From contig JALOBT010000042.1 in NCBI GenBank assembly GCA_023228125.1, positions 1 through 19,555 of the forward strand: a DNA stretch of 19,555 nucleotides. The letters are read 5' to 3'. Made by a program: the position numbers and the translations under genes. Positions 1-6,675 of the stretch are shown piece by piece (position 1 is the first letter of the stretch; the number at the start of each line of letters is the position of its first letter). This DNA is from Candidatus Cloacimonadota bacterium. GTDB lineage: Bacteria; Cloacimonadota; Cloacimonadia; Cloacimonadales; Cloacimonadaceae. The notes under the pieces were generated by a model. That model made no database searches. It was not told where the DNA came from and saw only the letters and a list, made by a program, of their open reading frames with translations.

Positions 1-301
1 TCTTCCCCCCTCCTTGAAAGACTCCAGGTGGGGGTTTCTAACCCCCACGCCATGAGGCTGCCACCTGGGTCAAGACTCTTTCCTGGCCTTTGAAGGCCAG
101 GCACCCGCAGCTATATGAACCAACATACCCCAGGCTACAATGGTGGAATCTCTATTGAGGGATCAGGTGTCGTCCTGCGCTACGCTCCGGACTCGGGGAT
201 CTATCTGCCAGCCACCCCAGCAGTCACCTGCTGGGCTATTGGCATTCGCCTTTCGTCCTATCGGACAGGTTATATCCGAAATGTCGTCCCCCTGGGACTC
301 A
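1..301. repeat. Hairpin-rich ~300-bp direct repeat, copy 1
   Basis: This copy matches 484-784 at a constant offset of 483 with no indels. I count about 9 substitutions up to position 280, after which the match decays. It probably continues upstream of the window. It contains several perfect inverted repeats: 28-34 with 42-48 (GTGGGGG/CCCCCAC), 24-31 with 61-68 (CCAGGTGG/CCACCTGG, competing with the first), 82-90 with 93-101 (CCTGGCCTT/AAGGCCAGG), and 216-223 with 228-235 (CCCAGCAG/CTGCTGGG), the last enclosed by TGCCA/TGGCA at 206-210 and 240-244. Open frames across it give no recognisable protein and differ between copies. It is best read as a dispersed non-coding element; I cannot name its family. 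Confidence 0.85.
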
Positions 302-483
302 AGCTGCTGTGTGGCTCAAAGCAAAGCATAGTCACACGGATTTTGCGGATCAAACGGATTAACACGGATATATAGCGTATTGGCAAATGGATCCGCTTGC
401 GGAACTGCTGGATTGGATGCGTCTCGCGTCCAGTTGTTGGATTTGCCTTCGGTAGTTGCTGGATTCGCCCCTTGTAGCCATAT
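302..483. other. Spacer between the two repeat copies, low-complexity repeats
   Basis: No gene is seen. Positions 338-371 hold a degenerate run of CGGAT units (CACGGATT, GCGGATC, ACGGATTA, ACACGGAT). From 403 to 469 the motif GYTGGATT recurs three times (near 406, 435 and 457). The first of these belongs to the inverted copy of the small element listed separately. This looks like accumulated repeat debris. Confidence 0.6.
405..433 (-). repeat. Small repeat element, inverted copy
   Basis: The reverse complement of this 29-bp stretch matches the core CTGGACACGAGACGTATCC plus AATCCAGCAG found at 1228-1256 and 1364-1392, with two differences. It is the third and inverted occurrence of that element in the window. 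Confidence 0.7.
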
Positions 484-784
484 TCTTCCCCCCTCCTTGA
501 AAGACTCCAGGTGGGGGTTTCTAACCCCCACGCCATGAGGCTGCCACCTGGGTCAAGACTCTTTCCTGGCCTTTGAAGGCCAGGCACCCGCAGCTCTATG
601 AACCAACATACCCCAGGCTACAATGGTGGAATCTTTATTGAGGGATCAGGTGTCGTCCTGCGCTACGCTCTGGACTCGGGAATCCATCTGCCAGCCACCC
701 CAGCAGTCACCTGCTGGGCTATTGGCATTCGCCTTTCGTCCTTCCGGACTGGTTATATCTGAAACGCTATGCCCACGGGACTCA
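484..784. repeat. Hairpin-rich ~300-bp direct repeat, copy 2
   Basis: This is the second copy of the 1-301 unit, collinear and without indels. All the hairpins of copy 1 are conserved here, including GTGGGGG/CCCCCAC at 511-517 with 525-531 and CCCAGCAG/CTGCTGGG at 699-706 with 711-718. After about 763 identity drops and the flanks are unrelated, so the edges of the unit are roughly the window start and 301 in copy 1 terms. No coding potential is apparent. Confidence 0.85.
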
Positions 785-1204
785 TTTGGGTGTTGATTTG
801 TTGGGGGTCTATCTGAACCCACATGAAATGGCTTTCGCAACCGGGAATGAAACACCTCACGTTTTAGCCAAGGTTACATGTAAATACCAGGCCTTTCTTT
901 AGGGTATGTGTTTGTCAGATTCTAAATCTGAAATGTGATGCCTGCAGCGTTCACCGGCCTGTTTTGAATTCTGAACGAAGCCTGTTTTGACTTGTCTTTT
1001 TGATCTGGCCGATAAGCTTTAGATTGTCTTGTGTCTTTCATTATCTTAGCAAACTACAAATTATTCCCAAGCCAAAAATGAGAGTTATCACAGGAACTTC
1101 AAGGGTTGAAATAGTGGTGCATTTTATGCTGCCAACAGTGTTGCACTCTAAATTGTTATTGTCAGCGGGGGACTGCTTTATTTGCTATCAGGTCTGCTTC
1201 CCTT
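785..1204. other. Intergenic DNA without recognisable gene
   Basis: Frames of up to about 70 codons exist but have no Shine-Dalgarno, no recognisable motif and no conserved composition. The only structure I can support is a short hairpin TCAGAT/ATCTGA at 915-920 and 926-931. I see no RNA gene or promoter. Confidence 0.5.
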
Positions 1205-1269
1205 CTTTCTAAGGCCTCTGGCCTTACTGGACACGAGACGTATCCAATCCAGCAGGCAATGCGCAGCAC
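1205..1269. repeat. 65-bp direct repeat, copy A
   Basis: Identical over 65 bp to 1341-1405 (offset 136). It begins with a hairpin AAGGCC-TCT-GGCCTT (1211-1225), followed by the ACTGGACACGAGACGTATCC core that also occurs inverted at 405-433. It is embedded in a 9-bp tandem array. Confidence 0.85.
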
Positions 1270-1270
1270 C

Positions 1271-1342
1271 TTCTCAACCTTCTCAACCTTCTAAACTCTC
1301 TAAACCCTCTCAACTTTCTAAACCTTCTCAACTCTCTCAACT
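1271..1342. repeat. 9-bp tandem array (TTCTCAACC-type)
   Basis: Eight consecutive 9-bp units of consensus YTCTMAACY run from 1271 to 1342. Two and a half more follow the second 65-bp copy at about 1407-1433. A period of nine keeps a frame open and yields a Pro-Ser-Gln/Lys-Leu-rich translation, which is an artefact of the repeat rather than a gene. Confidence 0.8.
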
Positions 1343-1405
1343 TTCTAAGGCCTCTGGCCTTACTGGACACGAGACGTATCCAATCCAGCAGGCAATGCGC
1401 AGCAC
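1341..1405. repeat. 65-bp direct repeat, copy B
   Basis: Perfect copy of 1205-1269, including the AAGGCC/GGCCTT hairpin (1347-1361). It sits within the 9-bp array: array units precede and follow it, so it looks inserted into, or amplified with, the array. Confidence 0.85.
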
Positions 1406-1571
1406 TTTCTAAACCTTCTAAACCTTCTCAAGCTAATCCCCAAAACCTAAGCCCTATCCCCGGGAAAACCCCCAATTCCACAATATTATATTGACAGAAA
1501 ACCCATCTTCAAAACTAAGGTAATAGAATAAGATACAAGCAAGAACATAGAGTGAGTCCACAAAAAAGATG

Positions 1572-1600
1572 TTGACAAAAACTGGCATGTCAAATTGATT
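1572..1600 (+). promoter_or_regulatory. Candidate promoter of the tRNA-tuf operon
   Basis: A consensus -35 hexamer TTGACA (1572-1577) is followed after 17 bp by TTGATT (1595-1600), which matches TATAAT at three of six positions. A start about 7 bp downstream would lie just ahead of the first tRNA (1614), a sensible distance for a stable-RNA operon. Another TTGACA at 1491-1496 has no good -10 at the right distance. The sigma factor preference of this lineage is not known to me. Confidence 0.4.
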
Positions 1601-1613
1601 GGCAAAACCTTAT

Positions 1614-1688
1614 GCCGATGTAGCTCAATGGCAGAGCAATTGATTTGTAATCAATAGGTTGGGGGTTCAACTCCCTTCATCGGCTCCA
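1614..1688 (+). tRNA. tRNA-Thr (anticodon TGT)
   Basis: Full cloverleaf. Acceptor arms are GCCGATG (1614-1620) and CATCGGC (1678-1684), with discriminator T and encoded CCA at 1686-1688. The anticodon stem is ATTGA/TCAAT with loop TTTGTAA, anticodon 1646-1648 = TGT, reading ACA and probably other ACN codons. First gene of the four-tRNA cluster ahead of tuf. Confidence 0.97.
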
Positions 1689-1695
1689 TAGCTGT

Positions 1696-1781
1696 GGAGA
1701 GGTTCCCGAGTGGTCAAAGGGAACAGACTGTAAATCTGTCGTCAGTCGACTTCGGAGGTTCAAATCCTCCCCTCTCCACCA
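1696..1781 (+). tRNA. tRNA-Tyr (anticodon GTA)
   Basis: Class II tRNA with a long variable arm, as expected for bacterial tRNA-Tyr. Acceptor arms are GGAGAGG (1696-1702) and CCTCTCC (1771-1777), then A and encoded CCA. The anticodon stem ACAGA/TCTGT encloses CTGTAAA, anticodon 1730-1732 = GTA. It lies 7 bp after tRNA-Thr, so the two are surely processed from one transcript. Confidence 0.97.
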
Positions 1782-1792
1782 TTTTACTCTTA

Positions 1793-1869
1793 GCGGGAGT
1801 AGCTCAGTTGGCTAGAGCATCAGCCTTCCAAGCTGAGGGTCGCGGGTTCGAACCCCGTTTCCCGCTCCA
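1793..1869 (+). tRNA. tRNA-Gly (anticodon TCC)
   Basis: Acceptor arms are GCGGGAG (1793-1799) and TTCCCGC (1859-1865, last pair G-T), with discriminator T as usual for tRNA-Gly and encoded CCA (1867-1869). The anticodon stem TCAGC/GCTGA encloses CTTCCAA, anticodon 1827-1829 = TCC. Confidence 0.97.
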
Positions 1870-1910
1870 TATATTTGTCAGACATATTTTAGGTGGTTAA
1901 AACAGGATTA

Positions 1911-1986
<76 letters not shown>

Positions 1987-2059
1987 CCCGAAACGGCAGC
2001 TTACGGGAAGAAATATCCCGGGCTCATGCTTTTATTTTATAGCGAATAAACAAGGACAT

Positions 2060-2079
2060 GGAATAGTAATTCCAGGAGG
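2060..2079 (+). promoter_or_regulatory. tuf Shine-Dalgarno with adjoining small hairpin
   Basis: A perfect AGGAGG (2074-2079) lies 4 nt before the tuf ATG. A 5-bp hairpin GGAAT-AGTA-ATTCC (2060-2073) directly abuts it. A second stem CGGGA/TCCCG (2004-2008 and 2016-2020) lies just after the tRNA. The Shine-Dalgarno fixes the start; any regulatory role of the stems is speculation. Confidence 0.5.
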
Positions 2080-2083
2080 AACA

Positions 2084-3268
2084 ATGGCAAAACAAAAGTT
2101 CGTGCGTACCAAGCCACACGTAAACATAGGTACGATCGGTCACATTGACCATGGTAAGACCACGCTCACTGCGGCGATTACCCTTTATCTGAGTAAGAAG
2201 GGCGGAGGCAGTTTCCGTTCCTTCGATAGTATTGATAACGCACCCGAAGAAAAGGCTCGTGGTATAACCATTGCCACCAGTCACGTTGAATATGAAACCG
2301 AAACCCGCCACTATGCCCACGTGGACTGCCCCGGTCATGCTGACTATATCAAAAACATGATCACCGGTGCCGCTCAAATGGACGGTGGTATTCTCGTAGT
2401 AAGCGCATACGATGGCCCAATGCCTCAGACTCGTGAGCACATCCTGCTCGCCCGTCAGGTCGGCGTGCCTGCCATCGTGGTTTTTATGAACAAGTGCGAC
2501 CTCGTCGATGACGAAGAGCTGCTTGATCTGGTCGAGATGGAAGTTCGTGAACTTCTCGAAAAGAATGATTTCCCTGGCGACGAAATCCCCGTGATCCGCG
2601 GTTCAGCTTTGAAGAGTTTGAATGGCGATCCTGCCGGCGAAGCTCAGATCCAAGCCTTGATGGACGCAGTAGATTCCTATATTCCCATGCCTGATCGCAT
2701 GGTGGACAAGCCCTTCCTCATGCCTGTGGAAGACGTTTTCTCCATTCCTGGCCGTGGCACAGTAGCTACCGGCCGTGTGGAACGTGGCGTCATCAAAATT
2801 CAGGACAAGGTAGAGCGCATAGGTATCCGCGAGACTGTGGAAACCACCTGTACTGGTGTGGAAATGTTCCGTAAGCTGCTTGATCAAGCCCAGGCTGGAG
2901 ACAACGTAGGTCTTTTGCTGCGTGGCTTTGCCAAGACCGATATGGAGCGCGGAATGGTGCTTGCCAAGCCAAAATCCATCACCCCGCACACCAAGTTCTT
3001 GGGCCAGACTTATGTCCTGACCAAAGAAGAAGGTGGACGTCACAAACCGTTCCAAACCGGTTATCGTCCTCAATTCTACTTCCGCACCACAGACGTTACT
3101 GGCTCTCTTGAGCTTCCTGAAGGCATCAAAATGGTAATGCCCGGTGACAACGTGGAAATCATCGCTACACTTATCACTCCTATTGCTATGGAGCAGGGCC
3201 TGCGCTTTGCTATCCGCGAAGGTGGACACACCATCGGCAGTGGCGTGGTAGCTAAAGTAATAGAATAA
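2084..3268 (+). CDS. tuf: Translation elongation factor EF-Tu
   Basis: This GTPase delivers aminoacyl-tRNA to the ribosomal A site. The length of 394 residues equals the family norm. The GTPase domain shows G1 GHIDHGKT (19-26, Ile where Val is usual), the switch I segment EKARGITIATSHVEY, G3 DCPGH with the catalytic His, G4 NKCD and G5 SALK. Domain 2 (RGTVATGRVERG) and domain 3 (GGRHKPF, GYRPQFYFRTTDVTG, GLRFAIREGGHTIGSGVV) are complete. The ATG is fixed by AGGAGG 4 nt upstream. It follows four tRNA genes and precedes rpmG by 16 bp, so it is most likely co-transcribed with both and expressed at a very high level. Whether a second tuf copy exists elsewhere cannot be seen. Confidence 0.98.
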   Translation: MAKQKFVRTKPHVNIGTIGHIDHGKTTLTAAITLYLSKKGGGSFRSFDSIDNAPEEKARGITIATSHVEYETETRHYAHVDCPGHADYIKNMITGAAQMDGGILVVSAYDGPMPQTREHILLARQVGVPAIVVFMNKCDLVDDEELLDLVEMEVRELLEKNDFPGDEIPVIRGSALKSLNGDPAGEAQIQALMDAVDSYIPMPDRMVDKPFLMPVEDVFSIPGRGTVATGRVERGVIKIQDKVERIGIRETVETTCTGVEMFRKLLDQAQAGDNVGLLLRGFAKTDMERGMVLAKPKSITPHTKFLGQTYVLTKEEGGRHKPFQTGYRPQFYFRTTDVTGSLELPEGIKMVMPGDNVEIIATLITPIAMEQGLRFAIREGGHTIGSGVVAKVIE

Positions 3269-3284
3269 TATCCGGTAATTTAAG

Positions 3285-3431
3285 ATGAGAGATATTATAA
3301 TTCTGGCTTGTGAAGAATGCAAGAATCGTAATTATACGACTACTCGCAACAAACGCAAGCACCCGAATAGGATGGAGCTGAAGAAGTTTTGCCCCACCTG
3401 CCGGAAACACACAAATCATAAGCAGCGGTAA
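3285..3431 (+). CDS. rpmG: 50S ribosomal protein L33
   Basis: A 48-residue protein that binds near the E site of the large subunit. The translation begins MRDIIILACEECKNRNY and continues through TTTRNKRKHPNRMELKKFCP to TCRKHTNHKQR, the typical L33 pattern. It is the zinc-ribbon form, with Cys9 and Cys12 plus Cys36 and Cys39 as paired CxxC ligands, rather than the cysteine-free form used under zinc limitation. No strong Shine-Dalgarno precedes the ATG (GGTAATTTAAG), so translation may depend on coupling to tuf, 16 bp upstream. tRNA-Trp follows 23 bp downstream. Confidence 0.95.
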   Translation: MRDIIILACEECKNRNYTTTRNKRKHPNRMELKKFCPTCRKHTNHKQR

Positions 3432-3454
3432 CAGGCTGTAGTAATATATGTTGC

Positions 3455-3530
3455 AGGACAGTAGTTCAACTGGTAGAGCACCGGTCTCCAAAACCGGGGG
3501 TTGCGGGTTCAATTCCTGCCTGTCCTGCCA
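3455..3530 (+). tRNA. tRNA-Trp (anticodon CCA)
   Basis: Acceptor arms are AGGACAG (3455-3461) and CTGTCCT (3520-3526), with discriminator G and encoded CCA (3528-3530). The anticodon stem CCGGT/ACCGG encloses CTCCAAA, anticodon 3488-3490 = CCA. It lies between rpmG and secE. The rpmG-trnW-secE-nusG order recurs in several bacterial phyla. Confidence 0.97.
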
Positions 3531-3575
3531 CATTCTTATCTGCGGCGAGAGCCCAAACAGGTATTTGGTAAAATA

Positions 3576-3761
3576 ATGAAATTTGCAGAAGTAAGTCGCT
3601 TTTTCCGCGATGTGCGTTCCGAGATGAAATCCGTAAGCTGGCCTACCAAGAACGATCTAAAAGAAGGTACGGTGGTAGTCATAGTGATGTCTGCCATAGT
3701 AGCAATCTTTTTGTCTTTGGTGGATTTTGGATTTTCCCGCATCTTGGAACTGCTCTTTTAA
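3576..3761 (+). CDS. secE: Preprotein translocase subunit SecE
   Basis: Small essential membrane subunit that clamps SecY in the SecYEG channel. 61 residues, the short single-span form common outside enterics. It has an amphipathic N-terminal helix (about 4-18), the signature SVSWPTKNDL (19-28), and one transmembrane segment (about 32-55, rich in Val, Ile and Leu). The ATG at 3576 is chosen because upstream in-frame starts would lie inside tRNA-Trp. The Shine-Dalgarno is weak. nusG begins 12 bp after its stop, the near-universal secE-nusG pairing. Confidence 0.95.
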   Translation: MKFAEVSRFFRDVRSEMKSVSWPTKNDLKEGTVVVIVMSAIVAIFLSLVDFGFSRILELLF

Positions 3762-3773
3762 AAGGAAAGAATA

Positions 3774-4313
3774 GTGGCAATGAAATGGTATGTACTCCAT
3801 ACCTACTCCAGTTTTGAGAATAAGGTAAAGACCGCGATAGAAAAGGGTCTGGAAGGAACCGAGCTACAGAAATCTGTGGGGCGGATCCTGGTCCCAGTCC
3901 GCAAGACTTTTATTATCAGAGATGGCAAAAAGATAGAACGCGAGCGCAAGGTTTTTACCAGTTATGTAATACTGGAAGCAGATCTGAGCCCAGAGCTGAA
4001 GACCTATATCCTTGGCTTGGCTGGTGTAACCAGTTTTTTGGGCATGAGTAAACAGCAAAAAGAGCCCACCGCTCTGCCTCAGGATGAGGTGGATCGTCTT
4101 TTGGGTATTGCTGATCCGGATCGTGATTTTAAGACTTTCTCTTATTTGCCGGGCGATATGGTACGAGTGATCACGGGTCCTTTTACAGATTTTGAAGGCA
4201 TAGTACAAAAGACAGCCGATGAAGGCAATAAGCTGGTGATCGACGTTACAGTGTTTGGACGTCGCACCCCTGTAGAGCTCAGCGGTAGTCAGGTAGAACT
4301 GATCAAAAAATAG
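3774..4313 (+). CDS. nusG: Transcription termination/antitermination factor NusG
   Basis: 179 residues, close to the E. coli length. NusG binds the RNA polymerase clamp and, through its KOW domain, Rho or ribosomal S10, linking transcription with termination or translation. The N-terminal NGN domain starts KWYVLHTYSSFENKVK and includes the FxxYVxLEAD-like stretch VFTSYVILEADL. The C-terminal KOW domain (about 124-179) contains PGDMVRVITGPFTDFEGIV. The GTG at 3774 is preferred because AAGGAA ends about 6 nt before it; the ATG two codons later would be too far away. rplK follows after 25 bp. Confidence 0.97.
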   Translation: MAMKWYVLHTYSSFENKVKTAIEKGLEGTELQKSVGRILVPVRKTFIIRDGKKIERERKVFTSYVILEADLSPELKTYILGLAGVTSFLGMSKQQKEPTALPQDEVDRLLGIADPDRDFKTFSYLPGDMVRVITGPFTDFEGIVQKTADEGNKLVIDVTVFGRRTPVELSGSQVELIKK

Positions 4314-4338
4314 AACATAAAGACAAAAGGAAATAAAA

Positions 4339-4770
4339 ATGGCAAAACCAAAAGATGCCGTATTAACTTTGAAGCTACAGCTTCCAGCCGGAAAGGCAAC
4401 CCCGGCTCCCCCAGTGGGTCCCGCTTTGGGCCAGGCTGGAGTAAATATTCCAGAATTTTGCCGCCAGTTTAATGAAAAGACGCAAGATCAGCCCGGAATG
4501 GTATTTCCGGTGGTGATCTACGTCGCCAAGAATAAATCTTTCACATTTGAGATCAAGACACCGCCTGCCAGCGTTCTGATAAAGAAAGAAGCTGGATTGG
4601 CCAAAGGTTCTGCTACTCCGAATACAGCCAAAGTCGGAAAGCTGAACCGGGCCCAACTGAAGACGATAGCTGAACTCAAAATCCAGGATATGAATTGCAA
4701 TTCCCTTGAATCCGCTATGAGTATGATCGCAGGTACTGCACGGAGCATGGGCGTCACCACAGACGTCTAA
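4339..4770 (+). CDS. rplK: 50S ribosomal protein L11
   Basis: 143 residues, full length. L11 sits at the base of the stalk and contacts the GTPase-associated region of 23S rRNA. The N-terminal domain carries the proline-rich PAPPVGPALGQAGVNIPEF segment, where thiostrepton-type drugs act in the known complexes; those prolines are intact. The C-terminal RNA-binding domain includes KEAGLAKGS and the ending AGTARSMGV. The ATG has AAAGGAAA upstream. The nusG-rplK gap is only 25 bp, leaving no room for the separate L11/L1 leader seen in E. coli. Confidence 0.98.
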   Translation: MAKPKDAVLTLKLQLPAGKATPAPPVGPALGQAGVNIPEFCRQFNEKTQDQPGMVFPVVIYVAKNKSFTFEIKTPPASVLIKKEAGLAKGSATPNTAKVGKLNRAQLKTIAELKIQDMNCNSLESAMSMIAGTARSMGVTTDV

Positions 4771-4810
4771 ACGCTTTGTTGCAGGAGATAGTATTCACAA
4801 AGGAGATTCA

Positions 4811-5515
4811 ATGAAACATAGTAAAAGGTACAAAGTCGCCTATGCGATGTTCGATCGCCAAAAGAGATTTGACCTCGACGAATCGATCAAGCTGATCAAG
4901 AGCCTGCCGGCTCCGAAGTTTGACGAAACAGTGGAGCTCCATTTCAATCTTGGTGTGGACCCTCGCAAAGCAGATCAGCAGATCCGAAACTCGCTGGTAT
5001 TACCTCATGGAACAGGTAAGACTATGCGCGTGCTCGTTTTTGCCGAAGGCGACAAAGCAGAAGAAGCCAGAAATGCTGGCGCCGATTACGTTGGCGTGGA
5101 CGATTTCATCGAAAAAATCACCGGTGGTTGGTTTGATTTTGACGTTGTGATCTCTACTCCAAACCTGATGGGACGTATCGGAAAATTAGGCCGTGTCCTT
5201 GGTCCGCGTGGACTGATGCCAAACCCCAAAGTGGGAACTGTAACAATGGATGTAGGCAAAGCCGTGGAAGAATCCAAAGGCGGAAAGGTGACTTATCGTG
5301 TCGATAAATTTGCCAATCTGCATATCCCGGCAGGCAAGATTAGCTTTCCAGAAACTGATCTGAGAGCAAATCTCAAATCCATCCTTGCTGCAATTCTCAA
5401 AGAACGCCCAGCCACCTTGAAAGGCGTCTTTATCAAGAGCATCACTCTGTGCACCACCATGGGGCCCGGAATTAAACTACAGGTCGCAAGCGCAACCTTG
5501 GCAGCGAAAAGCTAA
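4811..5515 (+). CDS. rplA: 50S ribosomal protein L1
   Basis: 234 residues, the usual L1 length. L1 forms the mobile stalk that moves deacylated tRNA out of the E site, and in many bacteria it represses its own mRNA. The family signature is clear in ISTPNLMGRIGKLGRVLGP followed by RGLMPNPKVGT (about 115-140). AAAGGAGA lies 6-7 nt before the ATG. There is a 40-bp gap after rplK and a 15-bp gap before rplJ. I do not see an obvious mimic of the L1 rRNA site in the short spacers. Confidence 0.98.
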   Translation: MKHSKRYKVAYAMFDRQKRFDLDESIKLIKSLPAPKFDETVELHFNLGVDPRKADQQIRNSLVLPHGTGKTMRVLVFAEGDKAEEARNAGADYVGVDDFIEKITGGWFDFDVVISTPNLMGRIGKLGRVLGPRGLMPNPKVGTVTMDVGKAVEESKGGKVTYRVDKFANLHIPAGKISFPETDLRANLKSILAAILKERPATLKGVFIKSITLCTTMGPGIKLQVASATLAAKS

Positions 5516-5530
5516 AAGGAGGCACAAGTA

Positions 5531-6067
5531 ATGGTTCAACAACATAAGATTAGTAAAGTCCAGAACCTGGTCGAAAGACTACGTGGCGCAAAAGCGATTG
5601 TACTGGTGGATTACAAGGGAATTAACATCGAACAGGTAAATGAGCTGCGCAACCGCTTTCGAGTGGAGAATGTGGATTATGTCGTGCAGAAAAACACCCT
5701 GCTCAAAATTGCATTGAACGAACTCGGAATCACCGAATTGGATGACTATCTGAAAGGCCCCACAGCCGTGGCTGTCTGCCTTAATGATGAAGTATCACCG
5801 GCTCGTGTGATCGCAAAGTTCAAAAAAGAGATCATGGAAGATGCCAGCTTTCCAAGCTTTAAGGTCGGATATGTGGCAGGCCATGTATTTGGAATCGAAG
5901 AGCTCAGCTCTTTGGCTAAACTTCCTACCCGCGATGAACTTCTGGGCTTAGTAGTGGGCGGCATGGCTGCACCTATTACCGGATTCATGGCGGTAAATCT
6001 GGGTATCATCCGCAAGTTCTTCTATGCGGTGGATGCCATCATAGAAAAACAAGCTGATGTTAGCTAA
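5531..6067 (+). CDS. rplJ: 50S ribosomal protein L10
   Basis: 178 residues, matching the family length. The N-terminal domain binds 23S rRNA and L11; the C-terminal helix holds L7/L12 dimers. Typical stretches are AKAIVLVDYKGINIEQVNELR, VDYVVQKNTLLKIAL and LKGPTAVAV near the N-terminus. An AAAAGGAGG Shine-Dalgarno precedes the ATG. Only 15 bp separate it from rplA, so the long L10(L12) autoregulatory leader used in E. coli and B. subtilis has no space here; translational coupling to rplA is more likely. Confidence 0.97.
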   Translation: MVQQHKISKVQNLVERLRGAKAIVLVDYKGINIEQVNELRNRFRVENVDYVVQKNTLLKIALNELGITELDDYLKGPTAVAVCLNDEVSPARVIAKFKKEIMEDASFPSFKVGYVAGHVFGIEELSSLAKLPTRDELLGLVVGGMAAPITGFMAVNLGIIRKFFYAVDAIIEKQADVS

Positions 6068-6097
6068 TAAAATATTCATATATCCGATGGAGGAAAG

Positions 6098-6469
6098 ATG
6101 TCCGATAAAAAACAACAAGTAATTGACCTTATTAAAGAAATGACCGTTCTTGAGCTCTCTGAACTCGTCAAAGAAATGGAAGAGATATTTGGCGTATCTG
6201 CTGCTGCTCCTATGGCCGCTGCTGCTGCTCCTGCCGCTGCCGAAGCCAAAGAAGAACAGAGTGAATTTGATGTGATCCTTGCCAGTCCTGGTGAGAAAAA
6301 GATCAACGTGATCAAAGTCGTCCGTGAAATCACAAGCCTCGGCCTCAAAGAAGCCAAAGACCTTGTGGATAGCGCACCTAAAGCGATCGTTGAGAAAGTT
6401 AGCAAAGAAGAAGCTGAAACTACAAAGAAAAAACTTGAAGACGCTGGCGCAACCGTCGAACTCAAGTAA
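6098..6469 (+). CDS. rplL: 50S ribosomal protein L7/L12
   Basis: 123 residues, standard for the multicopy stalk protein that recruits and stimulates translational GTPases. The N-terminal dimerisation domain (about 1-33, LELSELVKEMEEIFGV) is followed by an Ala-rich flexible hinge (about 35-52) and the C-terminal factor-binding domain with GEKKINVIKVVREITSLGLK and EAKDLVDSAPK. GGAGGAAAG lies next to the ATG, a strong site that fits the high copy number of this protein. The downstream hairpin at 6493-6526 separates it from rpoB. Confidence 0.98.
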   Translation: MSDKKQQVIDLIKEMTVLELSELVKEMEEIFGVSAAAPMAAAAAPAAAEAKEEQSEFDVILASPGEKKINVIKVVREITSLGLKEAKDLVDSAPKAIVEKVSKEEAETTKKKLEDAGATVELK

Positions 6470-6492
6470 GCTACTTTATAGCCAAGCAAGAT

Positions 6493-6526
6493 GTCCAAAA
6501 AAAGTCCTCAAGGACTTTTTTTGGAC
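6493..6526 (+). terminator. rplL-rpoB attenuator-like hairpin
   Basis: A perfect 15-bp inverted repeat GTCCAAAAAAAGTCC (6493-6507) and GGACTTTTTTTGGAC (6512-6526) with loop TCAA. The inner GTCC/GGAC stem followed by seven T is the layout of an intrinsic terminator. It lies 24 bp after the rplL stop and 149 bp before rpoB, where E. coli has a partial terminator that lowers rpoBC relative to ribosomal proteins. Partial termination here is inferred by analogy. Confidence 0.75.
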
Positions 6527-6675
6527 TAATTCACTTGCTCACTTTGTGAATCCAAAGCATGAGTCAAATGCTTCTAATGAAAGGCGATACCATGAGCCGC
6601 TGGACTATAGCGTGAAAATAAAGCAAAGCACCAACCCTTATCGAATGTGCCTTCAAGGTACAAAGGAGTGAGCTT

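Noticed and set aside
1182..1412. Open frame with a Pro-Ser-Gln-Leu repeat protein
   Set aside because: The 9-bp tandem DNA repeat keeps the frame open. It has no Shine-Dalgarno and its ends lie in duplicated non-coding elements.
1205..1433. CRISPR array
   Set aside because: There are only two 65-bp units, and the spacer between them is itself a 9-bp tandem repeat; no cas genes are present.
1694..1900. Open frame over tRNA-Tyr and tRNA-Gly
   Set aside because: It lies entirely across two clear tRNA genes.
3501..3575. N-terminal extension of secE upstream of its ATG
   Set aside because: It would start inside tRNA-Trp and adds sequence not found in SecE proteins.
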